Part shown: in pieces, positions 33,420 through 42,574 of the stretch | How positions within the stretch are numbered: the stretch's first letter is position 1 | How the letters are laid out: each line of letters begins with the position of its first letter | DNA from: an uncultured Roseovarius sp. | Lineage (GTDB): Bacteria; Pseudomonadota; Alphaproteobacteria; Rhodobacterales; Rhodobacteraceae | Length of the DNA: 64,000 bases | Assembly: GCF_913057115.1 (NCBI RefSeq) | Contig: NZ_CAJXNN010000002.1 | Location: forward strand, 62,001-126,000 | Reading direction: 5' to 3' | Notes under the pieces: model-generated | What the model was told of the DNA's origin: nothing | Databases searched by the model: none | What the model saw: the letters and a program-made list of their open reading frames with translations, nothing else | Translations under genes and position numbers: made by a program

Positions 33420-35363
33420 TTACCTCAACGCGCCAGAGGCTTTCAGCGCCTCGGCCTTCTCGGCGTTGTACCACCAGAAATCCAGCACGCCCAAGGCATA
33501 GGGCGGCAGGGTTTCGGGGTGTTCGTACATGTCCCAATAGGCCACCCAGTAGCTATCGTTGTACCAGACCGGCACCATGAAACGCTCGAACCGCAAGGCG
33601 CGGTCAAGTGCCGTCAGGGCCACGCGCTCTTCCTCGCGGGTTTCGGCCGCAAGCGAGGCGTTGATGATGGCATCGACCATCGGGCTGGCCAGCCCTGCGG
33701 GGTTAAACAGGCTAAACGCCGCCTCAGAGGAGCCATAGCGCTGCAACAGGCCGGTGCCGGTGCCGAGGAATGTAGTGTAGTTGTCGAACACCATGTCATA
33801 ATCGCGGTCGCGGTTGCGCAGGGTATATTGTGACGGGTCCACGTTCTCATACCGTGCGTCAATGCCCATCAGTTGCAGATTGCTGACAAAGCTTTCGACA
33901 ACCGCACCCAGCGTGGCTGATCCGGACGACGGAATCGGGAAGTCAATGCTCAAGGTTTCACCTTGCGCGTTGCGACGTATGCCATCGTCGCCCACGGTCC
34001 AGCCCGCCTCATCCAGCAGTTTCATCGCCTTGCGCAGGTTCCGGCGATCATTGAGGCGTGACGCGCGCGATTCATGGGCGCGCACCGCCGGTTCGGTCAG
34101 CATCTCGGGCGGAATCACGTCACCCAGGGATTTCAGAAACTCAAGTTCGGCCCCTTCCGGGGGCCCCATCGCCTCGATCGGAGTGTCTTGCACGAAAGAA
34201 TGGCGTTGTTTGAACAACCCGTATTGCAGGGATTCATTGGTCCATTCGAAATTATAGGCGAGTGCCACGGCCTTGCGCACGCGCTCGTCCTTGAACTTGT
34301 CGCGGGCGAGGTTGAAAACGAAGCCCGTGGGGGTGGGCGGTGTACCGTCGGGCAGTTCATCAAGTTTCACGTGGCCCGCATTGGCCGCCGGAAAATCATA
34401 TCCCGTCGCCCATTTCTTGGAATTTCCCTCCGAGCGGAAGGTATATTCACCCGCCTTGAAAGCCTCAAACGCGGCGCTGTCATCGGCGAAGTATTCGATT
34501 CGGATACGGTCGAAATTGTGGCGCCCTTGGTTGATCGGCAAATCCCAGCCCCAGTAATCGGGATTGCGCTTGTAGGTGATGCTGCGATTCACATCGACAC
34601 TTTCCACCTGATAGGGGCCAGAACCGGGCGCGGCCTCAAGCCGGGGTTCATCAAGACGGGCCGCGTTTTCTTCATACCATTTGCGGGGAAAGACCGGCGT
34701 ACCGCCCACCTGATCAATCAGTGAGCGGCGCGAGATGCCTTCGGCAAAAGTGAATTTCACGGTGTGATCGTCCAGGGCCTCGGCCCCCGTGACCCGGCGG
34801 CTGACTGCCTGCGCGTAGGATGGCAAGCCCTGCTCCAGAAACAGGTTGTGCGAGAACACCACGTCATGCGCGGTGACCGGCGTGCCATCGGCAAACCGCG
34901 CCTCGGGGCGCATGTGGAAAATCACCCATGTCTTGCCCGCGTCATACTCAAGGCTTTCGGCCAACAATCCATAGGATTCGCCATAGGCATCGGCGGGTGC
35001 GGGGCCGCCACCGGCGGGCATTTCCCCAAGCAGGCTTTCATATACCATCCAAGACAGCCGCCCGGCCCGGCCCTTGCGCGAGTAGGGGTTCATCGAATCA
35101 AAGGTCCCCGGCGCATAAAGCGAGATTTCCCCGCCCTTGGGTGCCTCCGGGTTCACGTAGTTGAAATGCGGGTAATCGGCGGGATAGCTAAGGTCGCCGT
35201 AAAAAGAATAACCATGCGAGCGGATGATCCCGTCGCTTTCCTGCGCCATGGCCTTGTGCACCATGAGGGCGGCGATCAACAGTCCAACCAAAGCGAGGGT
35301 TGCGACGCGCGGGGCGGTGAGAATCATCGCCCGGGCCTTGGCCCGGTTGCGCTCTGTTGTCAT
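33420..35363 (-). CDS. yejA: Periplasmic peptide-binding protein, YejA type
   Basis: A 647-residue family 5 solute-binding protein with a signal peptide (about 12-40, ending KAMA). No lipobox is seen. [23 protein letters not shown] and [12 protein letters not shown] segments are standard for the family. YejA-type systems import peptides, including the antibiotic microcin C in E. coli. Ribosome site GGAGA lies just before the ATG. First gene of yejABEF. Confidence 0.93.
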   Translation of the reverse strand: MTTERNRAKARAMILTAPRVATLALVGLLIAALMVHKAMAQESDGIIRSHGYSFYGDLSYPADYPHFNYVNPEAPKGGEISLYAPGTFDSMNPYSRKGRAGRLSWMVYESLLGEMPAGGGPAPADAYGESYGLLAESLEYDAGKTWVIFHMRPEARFADGTPVTAHDVVFSHNLFLEQGLPSYAQAVSRRVTGAEALDDHTVKFTFAEGISRRSLIDQVGGTPVFPRKWYEENAARLDEPRLEAAPGSGPYQVESVDVNRSITYKRNPDYWGWDLPINQGRHNFDRIRIEYFADDSAAFEAFKAGEYTFRSEGNSKKWATGYDFPAANAGHVKLDELPDGTPPTPTGFVFNLARDKFKDERVRKAVALAYNFEWTNESLQYGLFKQRHSFVQDTPIEAMGPPEGAELEFLKSLGDVIPPEMLTEPAVRAHESRASRLNDRRNLRKAMKLLDEAGWTVGDDGIRRNAQGETLSIDFPIPSSGSATLGAVVESFVSNLQLMGIDARYENVDPSQYTLRNRDRDYDMVFDNYTTFLGTGTGLLQRYGSSEAAFSLFNPAGLASPMVDAIINASLAAETREEERVALTALDRALRFERFMVPVWYNDSYWVAYWDMYEHPETLPPYALGVLDFWWYNAEKAEALKASGALR

Positions 35364-35477
35364 GCCGTTCTCCTTTTGCTGCCGATAGTCAATCTGGCGC
35401 GTTTACGGTTGCAGGCAAGCTAATGGACGCAGGCCGCCATATTCAAGCACCGAAAGCAGGACGGCGGCACAGTGCGC

Positions 35478-35507
35478 AAAAAAACCGCCGCCCACGGAGG
35501 GCGGCGG
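35478..35507 (-). terminator. Rho-independent terminator of the cytochrome cy-like gene
   Basis: On the minus strand CCGCCGCCC pairs perfectly with GGGCGGCGG around a five-base loop and is followed by seven T residues. It lies 26-55 bases past the stop of the cytochrome gene. Confidence 0.9.
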
Positions 35508-35532
35508 CGCTGGAATTCACTTGCAGCACTGA

Positions 35533-36570
35533 TTATTCAGTGGCGCTTTGCATGTAAGCTATAAGCGCTGCGCGATCTTCTTCCTTGCGCAGGCCCCGGT
35601 AGCTCATCTTGTTGCCCGGAGCATAGGCCTTGGGGTCTTCCAGCCATGCGTTCAGCTCATCCACGGTCCAAGCCTTGTCGGAAAGGTCTTGCAGCGCGCT
35701 GGAATAGCGGAACCCTTCGACGCTGGCGATTGGACGGTCAACGATATTGGCCAGATGTGGGCCAACGCCGTTCTTGCCATCTTCCAGCTTGTGGCAGGCT
35801 TGGCACTGACGCCATGCTTTCTTGCCATCCGCAGGGTCGGCAGCCGCGACCATATCGGCAAAACCACCTGCGGCAGCAGCTTCTTCGGCGGCAGGCGCTT
35901 CAGCAGCGGCTTCCTCGGTTGCAGCTTCCTCGGTTGCAGCTTCCTCGGTTGCAGCTTCCTCGGTTGCGGCCTCCTCGGTTGCGGCTTCCTCGGCGGCGGG
36001 TTCTGCTGCCGCTTCTTCTGCGGCGGCAGGCATCTCAATCTCATAGGTGTCGCCATCGGATTGATCGAGATAGGCGATCAGGTTCGCGCGGTCTTCCATG
36101 TCCTTGACGCCAGCAAAGCCCATGGTGGTGCCCGGTGCATAGCCTGCGGGATTCTCAAGAAATGCCGACAATTCTTGCGGTGTCCAAACATCGACAACCG
36201 CTTTCAGGCTACCGGAATACCCGAACCCGTCGGCACTGGCGACCTCGCGACCGACCACTCCGTAAAGGTAGGGGCCCGCCCCGTTGGCGCCTTCTTCAAG
36301 CTGGTGGCAAGCCTTACACTTGTTGTAGACCCTTTCACCCTTGCCTGCATCGGCAGCAACGAAAAGCTCTTCAAAGCTGGGGCCAGCGTCTTCCGCTGCT
36401 TCGCCACCTTCATCATCGCCGGTTTCGATCACATAGGCCTGCTTGTGGTCATCGCCGTGACCGCCGCCGGTGTGATAAATCAATTCGGCAGCCCAGCCGC
36501 CCAGCAGAAAGATCAGGAGGGCGCCACAGAAGGCACCAACGACCTTGGTAAGTGTCATCGTATCGAACAT
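35533..36570 (-). CDS. Membrane-anchored di-haem c-type cytochrome, cytochrome cy-like
   Basis: A 345-residue protein with an uncleaved N-terminal helix (about 10-31), a short acidic linker, and two class I cytochrome c domains with haem sites CKACH (C85-H89) and CQACH (C256-H260). The Met ligand regions are GTTMGFAG and GNKMSYRG. The domains are similar to each other and joined by an Ala/Glu linker (181-236) containing five AATEE repeats. Cytochrome cy proteins normally have one domain and carry electrons from the bc1 complex to the cbb3 oxidase. Here the duplication may extend reach or capacity. Confidence 0.88.
   Translation of the reverse strand: MFDTMTLTKVVGAFCGALLIFLLGGWAAELIYHTGGGHGDDHKQAYVIETGDDEGGEAAEDAGPSFEELFVAADAGKGERVYNKCKACHQLEEGANGAGPYLYGVVGREVASADGFGYSGSLKAVVDVWTPQELSAFLENPAGYAPGTTMGFAGVKDMEDRANLIAYLDQSDGDTYEIEMPAAAEEAAAEPAAEEAATEEAATEEAATEEAATEEAATEEAAAEAPAAEEAAAAGGFADMVAAADPADGKKAWRQCQACHKLEDGKNGVGPHLANIVDRPIASVEGFRYSSALQDLSDKAWTVDELNAWLEDPKAYAPGNKMSYRGLRKEEDRAALIAYMQSATE
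35911..35985 (-). repeat. Five 15-bp tandem repeats inside the cytochrome linker
   Basis: The unit TTCCTCGGTTGCAGC (plus-strand reading) occurs three times exactly and twice with one or two changes, encoding AATEE five times on the minus strand. Copy number could vary by slippage and would alter linker length without breaking the frame. Confidence 0.85.
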
Positions 36571-36690
36571 AGGCCCGTTTCCATTTGAATTCCGTCGCGG
36601 CGTATCTATCCGCTTCCCCTATGCGGGCGCAAGGTGTAGTTTCCGCGACCAAACGCCCGACTGGGGGCATTCAACAGGAAAAAACCCGTA

Positions 36691-37524
36691 ATGACCAAGC
36701 GCATTGCCTTTCAGGGTGAGCCGGGTGCCTATTCGCATCAAGCCTGCCGCGAGACATATCCCGAGATGGAATCGATGCCCTGCCGCACCTTCGAGGATGC
36801 GATCGAGGCGGTCCGGTCCGGCGAAGCGGAATTGGCGATGCTGCCTGTTGAAAACTCCACTTTCGGGCGGGTGGCGGATATTCACCACCTTCTACCGGAG
36901 TCGGGCTTGTACATTGTTGGTGAGGCTTTCGTACGCGTCCACATCAACCTGCTTGCCCTGCCCGGCGTCACTTTGGACAGGGTCGAGCGCGCCATGAGCC
37001 ACACCATGCTTCTGGGGCAATGCCGTGAGTTTCTGGGCAAGCACGGCATTCACCGCGTCACCGGTGCCGATACCGCAGGATCGGCGCGACATGTGGCCGA
37101 AGCCGGAGAGCCTGCCCTGGCCGCGCTTGCCAGCGAATTGGCGGGCGAGATCTACGGGTTGGACGTGTTGGCCCGCGAAATCGAGGATCACGGCAACAAC
37201 AGCACCCGATTCCTTATCATGTCACGCGAGCCGGACTGGAGCCGCCGTGGCACAGACGGCATGATGACGACCTTCGTCTTTCAAGTGCGCAACATTCCCG
37301 CCGCGCTCTACAAGGCCATGGGCGGCTTTGCCACCAATGGCGTCAACATGACCAAGCTGGAAAGCTACATGGTGGGCGGGTCGTTCACGGCAACGCAGTT
37401 CTATGCCGATATTGAAGGACATCCCGACGACCCCGAGGTGAAGCGCGCATTGGATGAACTGGACTATTTCACGTCCAACATCACCATGCTCGGCGTTTAC
37501 CCGGCTGATCCACGCCGCCATTAG
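36691..37524 (+). CDS. pheA: Prephenate dehydratase
   Basis: Converts prephenate to phenylpyruvate in phenylalanine synthesis. The 277-residue monofunctional form has a catalytic domain (about 3-180; GEPGAYSHQACRE at the start, the NNSTRF motif at about 169-174) and a C-terminal ACT domain (about 195-270, ALYKAMGGFATNGVNMTKLE then SYMVGG), where phenylalanine feedback inhibition normally acts. No chorismate mutase domain is present. The gene is divergent from the cytochrome gene and stands alone. Confidence 0.95.
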   Translation: MTKRIAFQGEPGAYSHQACRETYPEMESMPCRTFEDAIEAVRSGEAELAMLPVENSTFGRVADIHHLLPESGLYIVGEAFVRVHINLLALPGVTLDRVERAMSHTMLLGQCREFLGKHGIHRVTGADTAGSARHVAEAGEPALAALASELAGEIYGLDVLAREIEDHGNNSTRFLIMSREPDWSRRGTDGMMTTFVFQVRNIPAALYKAMGGFATNGVNMTKLESYMVGGSFTATQFYADIEGHPDDPEVKRALDELDYFTSNITMLGVYPADPRRH

Positions 37525-37628
37525 GCGCGGCATCCCTCCGGGGATGTCAATTGGTACAAGGCACCGAATATTTCGTTTCGGATGGCATTGCTTAGCCCAA
37601 TATGAGCCTGTTTGGCACAGGGTGTCTT

Positions 37629-38096
37629 TTATGCGATGCGCTTGTGTCGCTCTTCCAGTTCCTTCGCGAAGTGCGCGACCCGAAACCGAAACTTCTTATC
37701 CAGACCTGAACGCGCCAGTTTCAGCGATTGCACCAACAACCGAGCTGTCAGGTTCCGCGGTGCAAAGGTGCTTTCCACGCTCAATCTCGTTCGATTGCGC
37801 GACAAAGCCACCAGATCGACGTCCAAGGTACCGCTTAGCAACTGCGTTTCGTATAGGCACCCCAGTGAATTTGGCCTTTCAAACTGCGTGACTTCGATGC
37901 GGATTTCGCGTTTGCGGCCACGAAAGTTGAACTGCGCCTCCCAAGTAAGCCCGACCCCGGCACTCTGAAGCGTATCGACCCGCTGTACCTCGGCACCGCG
38001 ACGCAGAGCCGCGCGCTCGAATGATTGGAAATCGGACACTGCGTCGAAGACGAAATCAATTGGCGCTTCAACGTCTTCTTTGGTGCTGAACTTCAT
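37629..38096 (-). CDS. SRPBCC (START-like) family protein
   Basis: A 155-residue protein with the helix-grip fold expected from MKFSTKEDVEAPIDFVFDAV at the start and an LARSGLDKKFRFRVAHFAKE C-terminal helix. These proteins bind hydrophobic ligands or polyketides; no function is assigned. It follows nudC by 41 bases on the same strand, so co-transcription is likely. Confidence 0.78.
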   Translation of the reverse strand: MKFSTKEDVEAPIDFVFDAVSDFQSFERAALRRGAEVQRVDTLQSAGVGLTWEAQFNFRGRKREIRIEVTQFERPNSLGCLYETQLLSGTLDVDLVALSRNRTRLSVESTFAPRNLTARLLVQSLKLARSGLDKKFRFRVAHFAKELEERHKRIA

Positions 38097-38137
38097 TCAC
38101 TCGCCTCTGGTTTTCCTGCTCGGTCGAGAGTTTCGCC

Positions 38138-39109
38138 TCATTCAAGTGTATCCGCAAGCCAGTTGCGCAACAAAAATTGCGCAATCGCCCCCCTGCGCGC
38201 GGGCATAAGTATAGGGTGTTGCCCAGCAAATGCGGCAAGCACATCATCGCGCGACACCCAGATAGCATCCTCGATTTCAGTGGGGTCGATATTGATATCA
38301 TGCGAGGTGGCACGCCCCCAGCACCCGAACATCAGTGACGACGGAAACGCCCATGGTTGACTGGCCAAGTAGGACACTTCGCCCACCTTGACGCCAGCTT
38401 CTTCGAACACTTCACGGCGCACGGCAGCCTCCATCGTTTCACCGGGCTCGACGAAACCCGCCAGCAGCGAGTACATCCCCTCGGGCCATCCCGGAGACCG
38501 GCCCATCAGCACTTGGTTACCATGCGTGATCAGCATGATGACAACCGGATCGGTACGCGGAAAATGCTGCCCCCCGCAGTCTGGACAACCGCGTTGCCAG
38601 CCTGACATGACCTCTCGGCTTTCCGAGCCGCATCGCGAACAATACCGATGGGTCTGGTGCCACCCCAAAACCGCGCGCGCCATTGCGGCGAGTTCGGCGT
38701 CGCGCGCGTCCAGACGGGTCATGATGCGGCGCAATTCGGCAAAAGCCGTATCACCGGGCAGATCCGGGTGTGATTGTTCGGAAGCATCTAGAAACCGATC
38801 CAGTTCGGCCAAATCCAAATCTTCGGGCTGCCAATCCGACAGATCGTGCGCATGGATCAGTTTCCCCGTTTCGTCGCGCCCCAGCAAGAGCTGCGTACCG
38901 CCATGGCTGGCCAAAACCGGGTGATCCAACGGCACACGGACCAAAGCATCAAGATCAGGGCATTTCACAAGCGGCTTGCCGCGCCACATGACGAGCGTGC
39001 AGGCCCCGTGATGCTCGATTTCTCGCTGTATCGCCTCGTCGTCGCCTCGGATTTCTGCGGCCCGATCAAAGGATGACCCGCCAAAAGTGACGGTTTCCGC
39101 GTGTTTCAT
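38138..39109 (-). CDS. nudC: NAD+/NADH diphosphatase NudC (also de-capping)
   Basis: Hydrolyses NAD(H) and removes NAD caps from RNA 5' ends. The 323 residues have an N-terminal domain, a zinc ribbon with CSRCG and CPDCG, a full Nudix box (GFVEPGETMEAAVRREVFEE then AGV), and the NudC-specific SQPWAFPSS motif that follows the box. All catalytic Glu residues of REUxEE are in place. Confidence 0.94.
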   Translation of the reverse strand: MKHAETVTFGGSSFDRAAEIRGDDEAIQREIEHHGACTLVMWRGKPLVKCPDLDALVRVPLDHPVLASHGGTQLLLGRDETGKLIHAHDLSDWQPEDLDLAELDRFLDASEQSHPDLPGDTAFAELRRIMTRLDARDAELAAMARAVLGWHQTHRYCSRCGSESREVMSGWQRGCPDCGGQHFPRTDPVVIMLITHGNQVLMGRSPGWPEGMYSLLAGFVEPGETMEAAVRREVFEEAGVKVGEVSYLASQPWAFPSSLMFGCWGRATSHDINIDPTEIEDAIWVSRDDVLAAFAGQHPILMPARRGAIAQFLLRNWLADTLE

Positions 39110-39311
39110 TGCCCCACCCCTTTAGTAAACACGTCGTGTGAACATATTTTAAATTCTTGATTTTTATACCACCTCAACTTTAAAGTGTGTGTATTATACG
39201 CCTACATTGAATACCTGCGTGTGCTTTGTCTGTTGTGTTCTACACACCGGGTCTTTTGGAACCAAGCAAGCATTCTCATTCATCGAGATATCAACCCGTC
39301 AGGACCCACCG

Positions 39312-41189
39312 ATGCCCTACCGTACCGATGCGCAAATCACTGTTGAATTGCGCCTTCTTGAAACAACCGATGTGCACGGGCAAATCTTACCAGTCGACTA
39401 TTTGACAAACGGCAAGGATACCGGTGCCGGGCTGGCCCGCATCGCCACGCTAATTAAGCAGGCGCGGCGCGAGGCCGAAAACTGCTTGCTGTTCGACACC
39501 GGTGATTTCCTGCAAGGCGCGCCACTTATTGACGCAACCGGACAGTCCGATAGCGGCTGGACCGGCCCGCATCCCGCCATCGAGGCCATGAACGCACTTG
39601 CATATGATGCCGTTGGCCTTGGCAATCACGAGTTCAACTTTGGAGTCGATTGGCTGCTCGCGACACTTTCCTCGGCCGCGTTCCCTGTTACCTGCGCCAA
39701 TGCCATTCGGACTCCGGGGCAAACTCCGCAGCACGATGAAACCTTGGTGTCCCAATACCTTATAATTGATCGCACCTTGCGCGACAAAGTGGGCCGAATG
39801 CACCGCCTGCGCATAGGCGTCATTGGGCTTTTGCCGCCCCAGATTACGCATTGGGACCGTTTTCACCTTGAAAACCGGGTGGTCAGCCGCCCTATCGAGG
39901 CCACGGCGCGCGCCCTTGTACCCAAGATCCGCGCCGAGGGCGCCGATATCGTTGTTGCACTCGCGCATACGGGAATCGAACTGCAAGCTCCTTTTGTTTC
40001 CGAGGAAAACGCAGCCCTCGCACTCGCAGATGTTCCGGGAATTGATGCCATCCTCGCGGGGCATAGTCACCTGGTCTTTCCGTCATCGGATCATGCTCTG
40101 ATTGAGGGCGTGGACAATGAGCGAGGTCGCCTGCGAAATGTCCCGGCAGTCATGGCAGGTGCACATGGATCACACCTTGGAGTGCTGGACCTCACCTTGC
40201 ACAAAAGCCAAGAAGGTTGGACCGTTGCCTCAAGCAAGGCAGAAGCACGCGCGGTCGCGCCCGAACGACCGCACCCCCCGGTCGTTCCTGATCCAGACCT
40301 TTGTGCCTTGCTCGAACCGGCGCATCAGGCAACCTCGGCGCTCATGCAGAAACCATTGGGTCACAACCCCGATGGCATGCACACCTATCTTTCCATGGTG
40401 CGTAGCGATCCGGTGGTACAGCTCATCGCGAGAGCGCAACGTGACGCCCTGTACCGGATCGTGCCCGAAGAAACGCTAAACGACTACCCGGTGGTCTCGG
40501 CCGCCTCAGCTTTTCGAACGGGGGGGCGCGGGGGGCCGGCTCATTTTACCATCATTCCTGCCGGCCCGCTCACCCTGAGACATGCTTCAGACATCTATGC
40601 CTTCCCGAATACGCTTTGCGCGTTGATTCTCACAGGGCGGCAGTTATGGGATTGGTTGGAACGGGCGGCGGCATATTTCAATCAGGTCGTCCCCGGTGTG
40701 CCCGATCAGCCTCTCATCAATCCTTTCTTTCCCGGTCATCATTTCGACGTCATCGACGGGCTGAGCTACGAGATCGACCTTTCAACACCCAGCCGATACT
40801 GTCCTGATGGAACACGCACGAGCCACAAAGAACATCGAATCGTGAATCTCCGCCATGAAGCACAACCCATTGATATGGAACAGGAATTCATTGTCGCCAC
40901 CAATAATTTCCGACTTCATGGGGGGGCTCCTTATGCATCGCGCGAAAATATTCGCAGGGTATACAAAAGCCATTTCCCCGTGATCGAAGCCGTGAAAGGG
41001 AAACTTCGCGTCATGGATAAAGCGGTCGATGCGCAAGGGGCATGGCGATTCCGATCATTGCCGGGCACCAGTGTCGTCTTCGAAACCGGGCCTGGCTTGC
41101 GAGAATTCCCCGAAGATATCAATGCGCTCTGTCTGAGCGATCTTGGCGATACAGACGCAGGTTTTGCGCGTTTCCGGATGGAATTATAG
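39312..41189 (+). CDS. Bifunctional 2',3'-cyclic-nucleotide phosphodiesterase/3'-nucleotidase-like protein lacking a signal peptide
   Basis: A 625-residue member of the CpdB/5'-nucleotidase family. The N-terminal metallophosphatase part has TTDVHGQILP (D-x-H), LFDTGDFLQGA, GNHEFNFG and AGHSH; the C-terminal nucleotidase domain includes NPFFPGHHFDVIDGLSYEID. CpdB is usually periplasmic with a cleaved signal, but here the ATG at 39312 (ribosome site AGGA) starts within the catalytic domain. The open frame to 39189 encodes a Cys-rich stretch that does not look like a secretion signal, so a cytosolic enzyme or an unrecognised start is possible. The ~200-base upstream gap is AT-rich. Confidence 0.82.
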   Translation: MPYRTDAQITVELRLLETTDVHGQILPVDYLTNGKDTGAGLARIATLIKQARREAENCLLFDTGDFLQGAPLIDATGQSDSGWTGPHPAIEAMNALAYDAVGLGNHEFNFGVDWLLATLSSAAFPVTCANAIRTPGQTPQHDETLVSQYLIIDRTLRDKVGRMHRLRIGVIGLLPPQITHWDRFHLENRVVSRPIEATARALVPKIRAEGADIVVALAHTGIELQAPFVSEENAALALADVPGIDAILAGHSHLVFPSSDHALIEGVDNERGRLRNVPAVMAGAHGSHLGVLDLTLHKSQEGWTVASSKAEARAVAPERPHPPVVPDPDLCALLEPAHQATSALMQKPLGHNPDGMHTYLSMVRSDPVVQLIARAQRDALYRIVPEETLNDYPVVSAASAFRTGGRGGPAHFTIIPAGPLTLRHASDIYAFPNTLCALILTGRQLWDWLERAAAYFNQVVPGVPDQPLINPFFPGHHFDVIDGLSYEIDLSTPSRYCPDGTRTSHKEHRIVNLRHEAQPIDMEQEFIVATNNFRLHGGAPYASRENIRRVYKSHFPVIEAVKGKLRVMDKAVDAQGAWRFRSLPGTSVVFETGPGLREFPEDINALCLSDLGDTDAGFARFRMEL

Positions 41190-41196
41190 GGACCCC

Positions 41197-41225
41197 TTGC
41201 GAATCCAAGCTATGGCGACTATCTG
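41197..41225 (+). promoter_or_regulatory. Promoter of the SRP RNA gene
   Basis: TTGCGA (41197-41202) and TATCTG (41220-41225) are separated by exactly 17 bases, and the RNA start at 41233 lies seven bases past the -10. Confidence 0.7.
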
Positions 41226-41232
41226 AAAACTC

Positions 41233-41326
41233 GAGAGGTTGGCGCGGGCAAGCGCCTCGCCAACCCGGTCAGGTCCGGAAGGAAGCAGCCGTAACGAGCC
41301 CCGCTTGGGTCGTTGTCCAGCCTCTC
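41233..41326 (+). ncRNA. ffs: Signal recognition particle RNA (4.5S type)
   Basis: A 94-nt hairpin RNA with complementary ends GAGAGG / CCTCTC and the diagnostic domain IV loop GGTCAGGTCCGGAAGGAAGC followed by AGCC. It binds Ffh to target nascent membrane proteins to the translocon. The length is normal for the short bacterial form. The upstream cpdB-like gene ends 43 bases before it on the same strand, but a promoter of its own is present. Confidence 0.95.
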
Positions 41327-41361
41327 ACCCTATATTTACTCCTTATTTTCAATGGCTTGCA

Positions 41362-42360
41362 CTATCTACGCGCAATTAGGCGCGCCATGTCGAGCATTCG
41401 GCAGGAAAACCCCCATTCGTTGTCATACCATCCGAAAACGCGCAGCAAACCGCCGGTCGAAACCGAGGTTTCAGGGTCGCAGAGGATGATGGATTCGGGT
41501 CGCCCGCGCAGATCGGAACTGACCAATGGCTTTGCCGTCCAGCCAATAACATGCGAGGAAGCCGCTGCTGCTTTAAGAATTGAATTCACATCATTTTTCG
41601 TGACGTCGTCGCGGGTCTGAACCGTCAAATCTATGCAGGACACACTTGCCGTTGGCACGCGGATCGCGCGGGCCTCGATCCTGCCTTTCATGTGAGGCAA
41701 GACAAGACCCGTCTGGTCCTGCGCGGATGTCGTGGTCGGCACCATGGACAGGGCGGCGGCGCGGCTTCGCTCGGGGGCTTGGCGGGGTTTGTCGACGGTG
41801 GGCTGGCTGCCGGTGTAGCAATGCACCGTTGTCATCTGGCCGCTGATGATCCCGAAGGCGTCATCAAGCAGCCGAACAAGCGGGGCAAGGGCATTCGTGG
41901 TACAAGATGCATTCGAGATAATCCTTTGATCTGAAAGATCTTTTTCGTTTGCACCCAAGACAAGTGTCACATCTGCCTCGGCTGATGGCCCCGAGACCAA
42001 CACCGCCTCGGCCCCGGCCTCAAGCCCGCGTTCGGCAATTGCGCGGGTGCCGCCCATGCCTGTGCACTCCAAAACAAGGTCGATTCCGGTAAGGTCGAGG
42101 GCGCGGAGGTCGGATTCAGAGTGGAAGGGGATGCGGTGGCCATCGACCAGAAGCGCACCATCCCCCGCCTGCACATCCCCCGGCCAAGGGCCGAAAACAC
42201 TATCGAATTCAAAGAGATAGGCACAGGTAGACAGCGGTTCGATCTCGTTGATCAGAACCAGTTCGATATCGCGGGCATCGCGCAGAAGGATGCGCAGGAT
42301 GGTGCGGCCAATGCGGCCAAAGCCATTGAGGGCAACGCGAATGGGACGATCTGCGGGCAT
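41362..42360 (-). CDS. Glyceraldehyde-3-phosphate/erythrose-4-phosphate dehydrogenase family protein
   Basis: A 332-residue enzyme with Rossmann start NGFGRIGR, catalytic Cys in SNASCTTN and catalytic His in TVHCYTG. Near residue 38 the usual ND of glycolytic GAPDH is NE (LINEIEPLSTCAYLFEFDS), and AIRVPTASVSCIDLTVQ resembles erythrose-4-phosphate dehydrogenase (Epd) or GapB more than GapA. Epd makes 4-phosphoerythronate for pyridoxal phosphate; GapB uses NADP. The sequence does not decide. Not part of an obvious operon; a 14-bp palindrome and element B lie upstream. Confidence 0.8.
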   Translation of the reverse strand: MPADRPIRVALNGFGRIGRTILRILLRDARDIELVLINEIEPLSTCAYLFEFDSVFGPWPGDVQAGDGALLVDGHRIPFHSESDLRALDLTGIDLVLECTGMGGTRAIAERGLEAGAEAVLVSGPSAEADVTLVLGANEKDLSDQRIISNASCTTNALAPLVRLLDDAFGIISGQMTTVHCYTGSQPTVDKPRQAPERSRAAALSMVPTTTSAQDQTGLVLPHMKGRIEARAIRVPTASVSCIDLTVQTRDDVTKNDVNSILKAAAASSHVIGWTAKPLVSSDLRGRPESIILCDPETSVSTGGLLRVFGWYDNEWGFSCRMLDMARLIARR

Positions 42361-42440
42361 GGCGGCAAATCCCTTTGAAACAACAGGTTAGTCGCCGCCA
42401 CAGTTGCCGCAAAAGCCCCGAAAGACCACCCCAGAAATAT

Positions 42441-42454
42441 AATTTGATCAAATT
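42441..42454. promoter_or_regulatory. 14-bp perfect palindrome upstream of the GAPDH-like gene
   Basis: AATTTGATCAAATT is self-complementary, lies 81-94 bases upstream of the GAPDH-like start in an AT-rich patch, and is followed by element B. It could be a regulator site or simply a promoter-region palindrome. Confidence 0.4.
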
Positions 42455-42471
42455 CCCGGCGCGCGGAGGAA

Positions 42472-42557
42472 GTTTCGTACGAGTCGTACGTTTACCCCCC
42501 GATTTTCGTACGAAACTGCGGCCCTTGCTGTAAGCACTCGTACGAGTCGTACGAAAC
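42472..42557 (-). repeat. Composite palindromic element, copy B
   Basis: 86 bases with the three blocks of element A read on the minus strand: CGTACGACTCGTACG (at 42538-42552), TTTCGTACGAAA (near 42505-42516) and CGTACGACTCGTACG (near 42476-42490). It sits after the SRAP stop and before the GAPDH-like start, with the same orientation relative to transcription as copy A. Confidence 0.75.
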
Positions 42558-42574
42558 AACCGGCAAAGGGTGCG

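Noticed and set aside
37528-37550. GGCATCCC-TCC-GGGGATGTC near the pheA stop as a terminator
   Set aside because: The stem is imperfect and no T run follows; not strong enough to list.
39189-39311. N-terminal extension of the CpdB-like protein as a signal peptide
   Set aside because: The Cys-rich stretch is not followed by a normal cleavage region, and a ribosome site favours the ATG at 39312.
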